Shown piece after piece: positions 41,153 to 49,724 of a DNA stretch of 64,000 nt; within the stretch, counting starts at the first letter, position 1, and each line of letters opens with the position of its first letter. Position numbers and translations under genes: made by a program. Location of the stretch: NCBI RefSeq assembly GCF_023707985.1, contig NZ_BRCF01000003.1, positions 1-64,000 on the forward strand, given 5' to 3'. Source of the stretch: Sporosarcina sp. NCCP-2716 (GTDB lineage Bacteria; Bacillota; Bacilli; Bacillales_A; Planococcaceae). The notes below the pieces were generated by a model. It made no database searches. It saw only the letters and a program-made list of their open reading frames with translations, and was not told the origin of the DNA.

Positions 41153-41278
41153 CCGATAAATTAGTGCATCTGGCCGATTCAGCGCTTCATTAGGCCGATA
41201 TCTCCTACCATTCGGCCGATTCCATACGTCATTCGTCCGATAACGCGTCCCATTTATCCGATTCAGCGCCGCTGCACC
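41153..41278. repeat. Six-unit tandem array, 21-bp period
   Basis: CCGAT occurs at 41153, 41174, 41195, 41216, 41237 and 41258, exactly 21 bases apart, each followed by a variable block and usually CATT..G. The base after CCGAT alternates A, T, A, T, A, T, so the array is built of 42-bp dimers. It lies between the alpha/beta hydrolase promoter region and the YqcI/YcgG gene and contains no ORF. Confidence 0.9.
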
Positions 41279-41368
41279 GCCACCCCAGACGAACACAATT
41301 TGTTTCACTTTCCCCGATCAGGGAATTAGGCAATAGAATAGAGGAAGCAGACGAGAGGATGACATAGT

Positions 41369-42112
41369 GTGATTGAAACGAAGCGCGCGCTACTGACAAA
41401 AGAGGATTTTGCCGAAAGGGACGACCTGCCCGGCTGGCTGCTGAAAGAATATCAGACATTCCATGACACGGTGACCGATAAGACGTTTCCGTGTTATTTC
41501 GGCATGGGCGGTGAGCTGAAAGGCGAGCTGCGCTATGCCTATGTAACTAAGGACGACTGGAGCCGGCTGCCACAGGCGTTGACGGAGTTCCTGGCCCTGT
41601 TCGACAATCCAAAGCATAAGCGGCACGGGCTGTTCGTGTTCGTTGAACCTTTCGAAACGGAAGGCACGCTGGATGAATACCGCGAGCAGTTCTGGGACAT
41701 TCTGCAGTATTTGCATGACGTCGACGAAGTCGAGTGGCCGGAAGAGAGTCCGCGGGATCCCGATCATCATCTGTGGGACTTCCGTTTCCACGGGGAGCCG
41801 ATCTTCGCGTTCGGCAATACGCCTGCTTACAAACAGCGGAAGACGCGTGATCTCGGCAACGCGATGGTCATAGGGTTCCAGCCGCGGAAGATCTTCGAAG
41901 GCCTGAAAGGGACCGAAAAAGGCGGGATCATGTCACGGGAAAAGGTGCGGGAGCGTGTCGAGGAATGGGATCACCTGCCGAAGCATCCGGACATCAGCCA
42001 TTTCGGTGATCCCGATCATAACGAATGGAAACAGTTTTTCATCGGGGACGACAGCGAACCGATTGTTGGAAAGTGCCCGTTCACCCATAAGGAACAGAAA
42101 AAGCCGTCCTGA
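41369..42112 (+). CDS. YqcI/YcgG family protein
   Basis: A 247-residue cytoplasmic protein. PCYFGMGGELKGELRYAYVT, HKRHGLFVFVEPFE, WPEESPRDPDHHLWDFRFHGEPIFAFGNTPAYKQRKTRDLG and the final EPIVGKCPFTHKE match the YqcI/YcgG family. Clusters of histidine, cysteine and tryptophan suggest a haem or metal site, but no activity is established. GTG start with GAGAGGATG upstream. Its stop lies inside the following terminator stem. Confidence 0.85.
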   Translation: MIETKRALLTKEDFAERDDLPGWLLKEYQTFHDTVTDKTFPCYFGMGGELKGELRYAYVTKDDWSRLPQALTEFLALFDNPKHKRHGLFVFVEPFETEGTLDEYREQFWDILQYLHDVDEVEWPEESPRDPDHHLWDFRFHGEPIFAFGNTPAYKQRKTRDLGNAMVIGFQPRKIFEGLKGTEKGGIMSREKVRERVEEWDHLPKHPDISHFGDPDHNEWKQFFIGDDSEPIVGKCPFTHKEQKKPS

Positions 42113-42127
42113 CAGGGCGGCTTTTTC
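42098..42127. terminator. Bidirectional intrinsic terminator
   Basis: AAAAAGCCGTCCT and AGGGCGGCTTTTT pair with one mismatch. It ends the YqcI/YcgG gene and probably also the convergent pst operon. Confidence 0.85.
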
Positions 42128-42151
42128 TGTTCTCTCGACTGTGAAGCTGGC

Positions 42152-42934
42152 TCAGCCGAATTTTCCGGATATGTAATCTTTCGTTTCCTCGTATACCGGG
42201 CTGTTGAAGATCATCTCTGTCCTTCCGGTCTCCTTCACTTCGCCATTCAGGAAAAAGGCGGTGCGGTCCGAGATACGGGCTGCCTGCTGCATATTATGAG
42301 TGACGAGGACGATCGTGAACTGGGTTTTCAGTGACTGGATGAGCCGTTCGATCTTCGCACCTGATATCGGGTCAAGGGCGGATGTCGGTTCGTCCATGAG
42401 CAGGATGTCCGGTTTTGTTGCGAGCGCGCGGGCGATCATAAGCCGCTGCTGCTGACCGCCGGACAGGCTGCCGGCCGGTTTGTTCAAGGTGTCTTTCACT
42501 TCATCCCACAGCGCGGCAGACTGGAGGCACGACTCGACGAGTTCATCCAGTTCAGCTTTTCGCACTTTTCCGTGGATGCGCGGACCGTAGGCGACGTTGT
42601 CGTAGATCGAGAAAGGAAATGGGCTTGCGTGCTGGAACACCATGCCGACCTGTTTCCGCAAGGCAACCGTATCCTCTGCAGGTTTCGTGATATCTTTCCC
42701 GCCGATCCAGATTTCGCCGGCGGTTCGTGTGTCCGGGATGAGGTCGTTCATGCGGTTCAGCGACCGCAGGAACGTCGATTTCCCACAACCGGAAGGACCG
42801 ATCAGTGCGGTGATCTCGTTCTGTTCGACGGAAAGCGTGATGCCTTTCAGCGCTTCATGGCTGCCGTAATAGAACCGAAAGTCTTCCGTCCGTATAGCGG
42901 GTGTCAAGATATGCTCAGCGGCTGCTTGTCTCAT
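42152..42934 (-). CDS. pstB: Phosphate ABC transporter ATP-binding protein PstB (second copy)
   Basis: A 260-residue ATPase: Walker [26 protein letters not shown] (given in parts; ~40-55), Q-loop [25 protein letters not shown], signature [19 protein letters not shown], Walker [17 protein letters not shown]-loop [18 protein letters not shown]. The [11 protein letters not shown] and MQQA.R.SD strings are PstB hallmarks. It is the last pst gene, 11 bases after the other PstB. Bacillus subtilis likewise has two adjacent pstB genes. Confidence 0.95.
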   Translation of the reverse strand: MRQAAAEHILTPAIRTEDFRFYYGSHEALKGITLSVEQNEITALIGPSGCGKSTFLRSLNRMNDLIPDTRTAGEIWIGGKDITKPAEDTVALRKQVGMVFQHASPFPFSIYDNVAYGPRIHGKVRKAELDELVESCLQSAALWDEVKDTLNKPAGSLSGGQQQRLMIARALATKPDILLMDEPTSALDPISGAKIERLIQSLKTQFTIVLVTHNMQQAARISDRTAFFLNGEVKETGRTEMIFNSPVYEETKDYISGKFG

Positions 42935-42945
42935 AACGCTTCCTC

Positions 42946-43776
42946 CTATCCGATCTGTCCGGAGATGTATTGCCGGGTCTGTTCGCTCCGGGGATTGCTG
43001 AAGATTTGTTCGGTCGGTCCGTGTTCGACCATCCGGCCCATATAGAAATATGCCGTCTCGTCCGAGATCCGTCTCGCCTGCTGCATGTTATGGGTGACGA
43101 TGATGATGGTGATCTCCTTTTTCAGCTGTCCGATCAATTCCTCTATCTTCGCTGTCGACACGGGGTCGAGGGCGGATGCCGGTTCGTCCAGAAGCAGGAC
43201 GTCGGGCTGCATGGCGAGTGCGCGGGCGATGCAGAGACGCTGCTGCTGACCGCCGGAGAGCCGGAGTGCAGACTGGTGCAGAAAATCTTTGACTTCATCC
43301 CATAAGGCTGCTTTCCGCAAGCTGTCTTCGACGATCCGGTCGAGTTCTTTCTTCTTTTTCACGCCATGGCGTATCGGTCCATAGGCGACATTCTTGTAGA
43401 TCGACTTCGCGAAGGGCACGGGACGCTGGAACACCATGCCGATCTGTTTGCGGACTTCGAGCACATTCACCTGCCGGCTTTGCAGCTCGATGCCGTCGTA
43501 GCGGATCTCCCCTGCCATCCGGCAGCCTTCGATACTGTCGTTCATCCGGTTGAGTGCACGCAGGAAGGTCGACTTGCCGCATCCTGAAGGTCCGATGAGT
43601 GCTGTAACTGTGTTCTTCTTGAACGTCAGGCAGACGTCACTGACCGCCTGATGGTCTCCGTAGAAGACGGAAAGCCGGTCAGTTTCCAGTTTGGGGCGTG
43701 TCAGTTCCGGTCCGGTCAGTGCTGTGACGTGTGTCTGTGAACTTAGTACGCGGCTTGGGACTGCAACTGTCTGCAT
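42946..43776 (-). CDS. pstB: Phosphate ABC transporter ATP-binding protein PstB (first copy)
   Basis: A 276-residue ATPase with an N-terminal extension of about 25 residues. Walker [22 protein letters not shown]-loop [21 protein letters not shown], signature [19 protein letters not shown], Walker [16 protein letters not shown], and H-loop [30 protein letters not shown] at 43776 has GAGGAG eight bases before. It is 14 bases after pstA. The two PstB copies differ enough to be an old duplication. Confidence 0.95.
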   Translation of the reverse strand: MQTVAVPSRVLSSQTHVTALTGPELTRPKLETDRLSVFYGDHQAVSDVCLTFKKNTVTALIGPSGCGKSTFLRALNRMNDSIEGCRMAGEIRYDGIELQSRQVNVLEVRKQIGMVFQRPVPFAKSIYKNVAYGPIRHGVKKKKELDRIVEDSLRKAALWDEVKDFLHQSALRLSGGQQQRLCIARALAMQPDVLLLDEPASALDPVSTAKIEELIGQLKKEITIIIVTHNMQQARRISDETAYFYMGRMVEHGPTEQIFSNPRSEQTRQYISGQIG

Positions 43777-43790
43777 AATGATTCTCCTCT

Positions 43791-44678
43791 CTAGCTTGCA
43801 CTCATTTTCTTGAAGACGAACCGGCCGACGAACCGTGCCGACAGGTTGAACAGCAGGATCGACAGGATCAGCAGCGCGGCGGCACCGTCCGAGATGGCGG
43901 ATGCGTCCGGCATGATGCCTTCCCCGTTGATCTTCCAAATATGTACGGCCATCGTTTCGGCAGGGCGGAACGGGTTGAGCGGTGACACGGGCGAAAGAGG
44001 ATTCCAATCCGTGAAGTCGAGCGCCGGCGTACTCATGCCTGCCGTATAGATCAGTGCAGCTGCTTCTCCGAATACGCGGCCTGCCGCCAGGATGATCCCT
44101 GTTATGAGGCCGGGAAGTGCTGCAGGCAGGACGATGTTTGTGATCGTTTCCCACTTCGAGAAACCGAGCGCCCATCCTGCTTCCCGCTGAGTGCGCGGCA
44201 CGCTCTGGATCGATTGTTCAACGACCCGTACGAGCAGCGGCAAGTTGAACACGGACAATGCGAGTGCCCCGGAAATGATTGAGAACCCCCATCCCATGTA
44301 GATGACGAAGAACAGGAATCCGAACAGTCCGACGACAATGGACGGCAGCGATGACAGCACTTCAACTGAAATCCGGATGCTGCGCGTCAACCAGTTGTCC
44401 TTCGCATATTCCGCCAGATAGATCCCTGCCCCGAGTGCGACAGGCAGCGAAAAGACGAGCGTCAGTACAAGCAGGTAGAACGAGTTGAACAGCTGCGGCC
44501 CGACTCCTCCGCCCCCTTTGAAGATCTGCGGCGGTGAGGTGATGAATTGCCAGCTGAGCATCGGGAACCCCTTGACGAACACATAGCCGAGAAGTCCGGC
44601 GAGCAGCGCGAGGATCACCCCGGCTACAGCGTATAATCCGGCAGTCGCGAGCCGGTCGGCCTGTTTTGCAGACATCAT
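43791..44678 (-). CDS. pstA: Phosphate ABC transporter permease PstA
   Basis: A 295-residue permease with about six helices ([40 protein letters not shown], and others). The cytoplasmic EAA-like loop is [22 protein letters not shown] (~residues 175-195). The final region [15 protein letters not shown] closes helix 6. ATG at 44678 overlaps the pstC stop (ATGA), so translation is coupled. Confidence 0.95.
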   Translation of the reverse strand: MMSAKQADRLATAGLYAVAGVILALLAGLLGYVFVKGFPMLSWQFITSPPQIFKGGGGVGPQLFNSFYLLVLTLVFSLPVALGAGIYLAEYAKDNWLTRSIRISVEVLSSLPSIVVGLFGFLFFVIYMGWGFSIISGALALSVFNLPLLVRVVEQSIQSVPRTQREAGWALGFSKWETITNIVLPAALPGLITGIILAAGRVFGEAAALIYTAGMSTPALDFTDWNPLSPVSPLNPFRPAETMAVHIWKINGEGIMPDASAISDGAAALLILSILLFNLSARFVGRFVFKKMSAS

Positions 44679-45607
44679 TGCGGTTTCCCCCTTCCGATCC
44701 ATCGGACAGCGATCGTGAATGCGAGTGACATGAGGAGCAGGATTAGTGCCAGTGTCCAGAGTGCATTGTTCTCAGCGGTACCAAGCACGGTATAGCCCAT
44801 ACCCATCGTCAGGATGCTCGTCAGCGTTGACGCCGGCTCGAACAGCGAGTGAGGGATCACCGAAGCATTCCCGATGACCATCTGGACGGCAAGTGCTTCA
44901 CCGAACGCGCGCGCCATCCCGAAGATGACCGCCATCAGAAGTCCGGGTTTCGCTGTTTTCAGGATCACTTTATAGATCATCTGCCAGCGCGTCGAACCGA
45001 GTGCAAGCGATGCTTCACGCAACGAGCGCGGGACTGCCTGGATGGCATCGAGTGCGAGGCTCGTGACCGTCGGCAGGATCATGACGGACAGGACGATCGT
45101 ACCCGCCGCGATCCCGAATCCGCTTCCCGTTACATGATCCCGCAGAAGCGGGACGACAACACTGAGACCGATGAATCCATAGACGACGGAAGGGATGCCG
45201 ACGAGCAGTTCGATGACCGGCTGCATCACTTTCCTGCCGGCTTTCGGTGAGATTTCACTCATGAAGAGCGCTGCCCCGATCGCAAGCGGCGTACAGATCA
45301 GTGCAGACAGACCTGTTACGGCAAGGGAGCCGGTGAGGAATGGCAGTGCTCCGATGATCGGGCTGCCTCCTTCGTGTTTCTGACCCGGGTTCCACGTGCT
45401 TCCCGTGAAGAATTCCTTGACACTCCCGCCGTTCACGAAGAACGTCGAGAGCCCTTTCGAGATGACGAGGAAGAAGATTGCTGCGGTCAGAAGTGCGGTC
45501 AGCAGAACGGCGGCAAAGGTGAGCCCTTTGCCGAACCGTTCTGTCCGCAGTTTGCTGCTTTTCTTGAATAACGGATGTTCCGTTTCCTTTACCAGCTTGG
45601 CCATCAT
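44675..45607 (-). CDS. pstC: Phosphate ABC transporter permease PstC
   Basis: A 310-residue permease with six helices (FAAVLLTALLTAAIFFLVIS, LAVTGLSALICTPLAIGAAL, LLVGIPSVVYGFIGLSVVVPLL and more). The EAA-like loop is LREASLALGSTRWQMIYKVILK (~195-215). GARAFGEALAVQMVIGNA is a PstC hallmark, here as GMARAFGEALAVQMVIGNA. It follows pstS by 40 bases. Confidence 0.95.
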   Translation of the reverse strand: MMAKLVKETEHPLFKKSSKLRTERFGKGLTFAAVLLTALLTAAIFFLVISKGLSTFFVNGGSVKEFFTGSTWNPGQKHEGGSPIIGALPFLTGSLAVTGLSALICTPLAIGAALFMSEISPKAGRKVMQPVIELLVGIPSVVYGFIGLSVVVPLLRDHVTGSGFGIAAGTIVLSVMILPTVTSLALDAIQAVPRSLREASLALGSTRWQMIYKVILKTAKPGLLMAVIFGMARAFGEALAVQMVIGNASVIPHSLFEPASTLTSILTMGMGYTVLGTAENNALWTLALILLLMSLAFTIAVRWIGRGKPQ

Positions 45608-45646
45608 CCGTTCTCCTTTCTGTAGTGCGTATACGTCTTCATGTAA

Positions 45647-46555
45647 TTATTTTTTGTCGATTTTACCTTCTGCATCCCGTTCGACTTTCATACCTGTCAC
45701 TGGCAGATAGCCCATTTCAGGAAGCAGTTCATCTTGCACGTCTTTCGAGAGGATGTAATCGATCAGCTCTTTCGCGAGTCCATCCGCTTCACCGTTCGTA
45801 TACATATGCTGGTATGCCCAGATTTCCCAATTGTTCGTTTCGACTTCTTCCTGTGTCGGGGAGACGCCATTCACTTTCAAAGCGGTGACCGAGTCATCGA
45901 AATACGAGAATGCGAGGTAGCTGATGGCGCCTGGTGTTTCACTTACAATCTTCTTCACAGTTCCGGAAGAGTCCTGCTCCTGTGCTTCGATCGGCTCTTT
46001 CCCCTGCAGTCCGAATGTTTCGAAGGTTGCCCGTGTTCCTGAACCCTGTGCGCGGTTGATCACGGAGATATCCTGGTCTTTCCCGCCGAGCTCTTTCCAG
46101 TTCGTGATCTTGCCGGTGAAGATGTCAATCAATTCTTCCGTAGTGACATCTTCAACACCTGTCTCCGGATGGACGACTGGGCCCATTCCGACGACCGCTA
46201 CTTTATGGTCAACAATTTTACTTGCATCGATTCCGTCTTTTTCTTCAGCGAAGATGTCAGAGTTCCCGATATCGACAGCGCCTTCACTGATCTTGCTGAG
46301 TCCGGTCCCGCTCCCTCCGCCTTGTACGTTAATGACAGCTCCGGGGTGGTCAGCCGCGTACTGTTGGGCAGCTGCTTCGACCAGAGGCTGAAGGGCGCTT
46401 GAGCCGACTGCTGTAATCGTGCCTGTCTGTTCTGCAGGTTTGTTCGCATCCGCTGTGTTATCGGCTTCGTCCGCTTTTGTCGAACTGCAGGCTGATGCCA
46501 GTCCGGCACACAATAGAATGCTTGCTGCAAATGATAGACGATTTCTTTTCTTCAA
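45647..46555 (-). CDS. pstS: Phosphate-binding lipoprotein PstS
   Basis: A 302-residue substrate-binding lipoprotein. The signal RLSFAASILLCAGLASACSS carries lipobox LASAC. Ligand segments are GTITAVGSSALQPLVEAAA, VQGGGSGTGLSKISEGAVDIGNSD, and INRAQGSGTRATFETF, all PstS marks, together with VDHKVAVVGMGPVVHP. TTG at 46555 chosen: GAGGTGG lies eight bases upstream; the GTG at 46567 is too close to that site. First structural gene of the operon, behind a Pho box. Confidence 0.93.
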   Translation of the reverse strand: MKKRNRLSFAASILLCAGLASACSSTKADEADNTADANKPAEQTGTITAVGSSALQPLVEAAAQQYAADHPGAVINVQGGGSGTGLSKISEGAVDIGNSDIFAEEKDGIDASKIVDHKVAVVGMGPVVHPETGVEDVTTEELIDIFTGKITNWKELGGKDQDISVINRAQGSGTRATFETFGLQGKEPIEAQEQDSSGTVKKIVSETPGAISYLAFSYFDDSVTALKVNGVSPTQEEVETNNWEIWAYQHMYTNGEADGLAKELIDYILSKDVQDELLPEMGYLPVTGMKVERDAEGKIDKK

Positions 46556-46604
46556 TCTGAATCCCACCTCGAAAGTTTTTTTACAGCTGTCCGATCTGCT
46601 GTAC

Positions 46605-46662
46605 CTTTACTGTAACGGCTGAACGTTAAGGACAAGTGGAGGCTCTGTAAAGACTATGTAAA
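46605..46662 (-). promoter_or_regulatory. Pho box and promoter of the pst operon
   Basis: On the minus strand TTTACA, TTTACA, TCCACT and TTAACG begin exactly 11 bases apart (plus-strand positions 46657-46662, 46646-46651, 46635-46640, 46624-46629). This is the phasing of the PhoP box (TTAACA-like direct repeats). A TACAGT -10 follows at about 46613-46618, giving a start near 46605. Confidence 0.75.
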
Positions 46663-46687
46663 GATTCAGTTTACGAGAGTTTACATA

Positions 46688-46715
46688 GAAAAAACCGCCG
46701 TGGCAGGCGGTTTTG
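46688..46715 (-). terminator. Intrinsic terminator after phoP
   Basis: On the minus strand ACCGCC and GGCGGT with a short loop followed by TTTTTT. It separates the phoP transcript from the pst operon. Confidence 0.85.
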
Positions 46716-46743
46716 AAAGAATATGTATGTACAGATGAATAGG

Positions 46744-47448
46744 TCAGCTCTTGACCTGTTCCATTTTATAGCCGAACCCCCGTATGGTCTTGATGTACAT
46801 CGGCTGCTTCGTATCCGGCTCGATCTTTTCGCGTAAATGACTGATATGGACGTCGACGATCCGGGAATCGCCCGTATATTCGTAGTTCCAGACGGCATCG
46901 AGCAGCTGTTCCCGGTTCAGCACTTTTCCGCTGTGGCGGGCGAGATACAGCAGCAGTTCGAATTCCTTCGGGGTCAGGTCGATCGGCTGACCTGCCATTT
47001 TGGCTTCTATCCGTTCCGGGTAGATCATGAGCTGCCCGATGACGAACGGTGCGTCCTGTCCCTGCGGCTGGGCACCCTTCACGAGTTCGGAACGGCGCAG
47101 GATCGCTTTGACACGCGCGACGACTTCCCGGGGGCTGAACGGCTTCGTCAAATAATCGTCTGCGCCGAGTTCCAGTCCGAGGATCTTGTCGAATTCGTCG
47201 GTTTTCGCGGTCAGCATGAGAATCGGTGTATGGATTTTTTCCTGGCGCAGCGTTTTGCAAACGTCCATGCCGTCCATCCCTGGAAGCATAAGATCGAGGA
47301 CGAGTAGATCCGGCTGCTCTTCGTTCGTCATCCGGAGCGCTGTCTTGCCGTCATGGGCGACAATGACGGCGTAGCCGGCCTGTTCCAGATTGTACTGCAG
47401 CAGTGTGGCAATCGATGGTTCGTCTTCAACAATGAGGACTTTCTTCAT
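46744..47448 (-). CDS. phoP: PhoP/PhoB-type response regulator
   Basis: A 234-residue OmpR-family regulator. Receiver domain 1-120: acidic pair in LIVEDEPS, phospho-acceptor in LLVLDLMLPGMDG (D~52), threonine in ILMLTAKTDEFD, lysine in DDYLTKPFSPREV. C-terminal winged helix from ~135 with PKEFELLLYLARHSGKVLNREQLLDAVW and SRIVDVHISHLREKIEPD. The upstream position next to pst suggests phosphate control. No histidine kinase gene is in the window. ATG at 47448 follows AAGGAGCGG. Confidence 0.85.
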   Translation of the reverse strand: MKKVLIVEDEPSIATLLQYNLEQAGYAVIVAHDGKTALRMTNEEQPDLLVLDLMLPGMDGMDVCKTLRQEKIHTPILMLTAKTDEFDKILGLELGADDYLTKPFSPREVVARVKAILRRSELVKGAQPQGQDAPFVIGQLMIYPERIEAKMAGQPIDLTPKEFELLLYLARHSGKVLNREQLLDAVWNYEYTGDSRIVDVHISHLREKIEPDTKQPMYIKTIRGFGYKMEQVKS

Positions 47449-47566
47449 AACGATCCGCTCCTTCAGTGTTAGGTGTGCGATAAATCCCGTCTGTTCCATT
47501 CCACTGTAGCGGGTGACCGCTGAATTGTCCACTGAAATTCGCAAACGCCTGCCGGTCGTATATCGT

Positions 47567-48232
47567 TCATCGGTTTTCGAGCATGAGCAAGTGTGCTCTC
47601 AGTTCGGAATCGATATGGCCGAGCTGATAGACGCCGATCCTTCCATCCTTCTTGCTTATGAACGCTCTGCCCTCGACCGGAAACTGTTCCGTTTCCAGCC
47701 CGGGTGCCGACACTTCGACGACGGCATCGATTGTAAATTGGTTATCAGCTGTTTGTATATCACTTTGAGTGACCTCCAGCTTTACCGGTTTCATCTCAAA
47801 AACTGCATCGTTGAAAAAATCATATTGGAAAGCTCCTGCTGAGATGAACTGGTTGAGTGCATCTTCCGTAAAAAAAGGACCGTATACCTGTTTCACATAG
47901 GCTTTGTAGATCATTATGTTCTCCTGCTGTTCAACAGCCGTGTTATCTACCCCTTCCATGACCGCCTGCATCAGCTCCTGATACTTCTTATCGGGGCCAG
48001 TCAGCTCGAGTCTTGTGACTTGTTCGATATGCTGGACGGCAGTCTCCCTGGTGAAGCTGACTTCCGTCTTTTCCGGCGCTTTCACTTCCGGCTTCTCATC
48101 GACCTTCTCATCGACCTTCTTTTCTATCGTCTCTTCCCCGCGTTCCTCTTCCGCAGGTGAACAGCCCACTGCCGCTAAACAGATGCTCAGCATACCGGCC
48201 AGCATAAACCCTTTACACACAAACCCTGGCAT
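47567..48232 (-). CDS. Lipoprotein of unknown function
   Basis: A 221-residue lipoprotein. Signal FMLAGMLSICLAAVGCSP has lipobox AAVGC near residue 24. A lysine/glutamate-rich linker with repeats (KKVDEKVDEKPEVKAPEK) follows, then a folded domain ETAVQHIEQVTRLELTGPDKKYQELMQ...YVKQVYGPFFTEDALNQFI. The last residues are LRAHLLMLENR. Family not recognised. Single gene upstream of phoP. Confidence 0.75.
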   Translation of the reverse strand: MPGFVCKGFMLAGMLSICLAAVGCSPAEEERGEETIEKKVDEKVDEKPEVKAPEKTEVSFTRETAVQHIEQVTRLELTGPDKKYQELMQAVMEGVDNTAVEQQENIMIYKAYVKQVYGPFFTEDALNQFISAGAFQYDFFNDAVFEMKPVKLEVTQSDIQTADNQFTIDAVVEVSAPGLETEQFPVEGRAFISKKDGRIGVYQLGHIDSELRAHLLMLENR

Positions 48233-48331
48233 AGCAATACCTCCTTCCTATTCGCTCTCCCTCTGATGAAGCATCCATCAGGAACACGCTTTGCCAGGTG
48301 GAAAGGTTTCAATATTTCGTCATTTGCAGAC

Positions 48332-48363
48332 AAAAAAAACCCGACGTCCGTAGACACCGGGCT
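48332..48363 (-). terminator. Intrinsic terminator after the NSS transporter gene
   Basis: On the minus strand AGCCCGGTGTC and GACGTCGGGTT pair (two G-T wobbles) and are followed by TTTTTTT. Confidence 0.8.
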
Positions 48364-48370
48364 GCGTGGT

Positions 48371-49693
48371 TTATAGGTCGATCGCCCACGCCAGGAAAAT
48401 GATGACGATGGCCGCCGGGACGATATAGCGGATCAATGCTTTCCAGATTTTATGGAGCAGCGGGTTCATCTGCAATTCTTCAGCGGTGTCGCGGCTGCTG
48501 AGTACATAACCTGCGAACAGCGATACCGCAAGCGCACCGATCGGCATTGCGATCCGGCTCGTCAGCAGGTCGGCGAAATCGAATATCGATCCGCCGAACA
48601 GCTGGATGCCGCTCAACTTCCCGAATGACAAGGCACTCGGAATGCCGACGACGAAGATAAGTCCGCCGAACATCCAGGCGGCCCTTCTCCTCCGGTCGTG
48701 CCTGCTGCGGATGCCCGTCGAGACGACGATTTCGAGCATCGCAATCGCTGACGTCAGTGTGGCGAACAGCATGAGAATGAAGAACACGATGAGGAAGAAC
48801 GAGCCGAACGGAATTTCGTTGAAGATGGCCGGCAGCACGACAAATATGAGGCCGGGGCCTTCTGCCGGGGACTGGCCGAGCGCAAATACCGCCGGAAAGA
48901 TCACAATCCCCGCCAGCAAGGAGATGATGATGTTCAGTAAAGAGACGTTCAGCGCAGATTGGCCGAGCCGTTCATCCTTCTGTAAATATGACGCGTAGGT
49001 CATCATCGCCGTCACCCCGACACTGAGGGAGAAGAACGCCTGGCCAAGCGCCAGCAGTCCCGTTTTCCAAGTCAAATAGGACCAGTCCGGGACGAACAGG
49101 AATCGGATACCTTCCATCGCGCCGTCCAATGTCAGGGAGCGGATTGCAAGGACGATAAAGAAGACGAACAGCAGCGGCATCATCCACCGGCTTGCCCGTT
49201 CCACACCGCCGCGGATCCCGCTTTGGACGATCCAGATTGTCAGCGCGAGGAACGCCGCCTGTGCAACCAGCACCTCGAACGGATCCGCGATGATCCCCTC
49301 GAACAGCGCACCGTAATCGTTCCGGGTCAGGCCGCCTGTCAGCGATCGAATCAGATACGACAGAATCCAGCCGCCGACCACACTGTAGAATGACAGGATG
49401 ATGAAGGACGCAGCAAGGCCGATCCATCCCACCCAGTTCCACCGTCTGCCCGCGGACAAGCGTTCGAACGAAGTTACGGCATCCGCTCCGCCCCTCCTGC
49501 CGATGACAAATTCAGCAAGGAGGATCGGCAGGCCGATCGCCAGTGTGCTCAGTATGAACAGCAGCACGAATACGCTGCCGCCATTCATCCCTGCCATGTA
49601 TGGAAATTTCCAGATGGCGCCGAGGCCGATCGCACTGCCCGCCGCCGCCAAAATGAATCCTATCTTCGAAGTCCATTGTTCCCGTTCGTTCAT
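48371..49693 (-). CDS. Sodium-dependent transporter (NSS/SNF family)
   Basis: A 440-residue transporter with about 11-12 helices. The first helix carries the sodium/substrate site WTSKIGFILAAAGSAIGLGAIWKFPYMAG (in parts), followed by NGGSVFVLLFILSTLAIGLP. Other marks are LAEFVIGRRG, FSLSVGVTAMMTYASYL (helix 6) and a conserved LFATLTSAIAMLEI (helix 8). It is of the YocR/YhdH/LeuT type, importing amino acids or similar with sodium. Start ATG has GGGTGA upstream. Confidence 0.9.
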   Translation of the reverse strand: MNEREQWTSKIGFILAAAGSAIGLGAIWKFPYMAGMNGGSVFVLLFILSTLAIGLPILLAEFVIGRRGGADAVTSFERLSAGRRWNWVGWIGLAASFIILSFYSVVGGWILSYLIRSLTGGLTRNDYGALFEGIIADPFEVLVAQAAFLALTIWIVQSGIRGGVERASRWMMPLLFVFFIVLAIRSLTLDGAMEGIRFLFVPDWSYLTWKTGLLALGQAFFSLSVGVTAMMTYASYLQKDERLGQSALNVSLLNIIISLLAGIVIFPAVFALGQSPAEGPGLIFVVLPAIFNEIPFGSFFLIVFFILMLFATLTSAIAMLEIVVSTGIRSRHDRRRRAAWMFGGLIFVVGIPSALSFGKLSGIQLFGGSIFDFADLLTSRIAMPIGALAVSLFAGYVLSSRDTAEELQMNPLLHKIWKALIRYIVPAAIVIIFLAWAIDL

Positions 49694-49724
49694 CTTTCAC
49701 CCTCGCTTCAAGCAAACCGGCAGT

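Noticed and set aside
41153-41278. CRISPR array or coding repeat
   Set aside because: Only CCGAT and part of CATT are conserved, units are 21 bases, and no open frame with a start signal crosses the array.
42152-43776. Recent duplication or assembly error of pstB
   Set aside because: The two PstB proteins differ clearly in sequence and N-terminus, and two adjacent pstB genes are normal in Bacillus.
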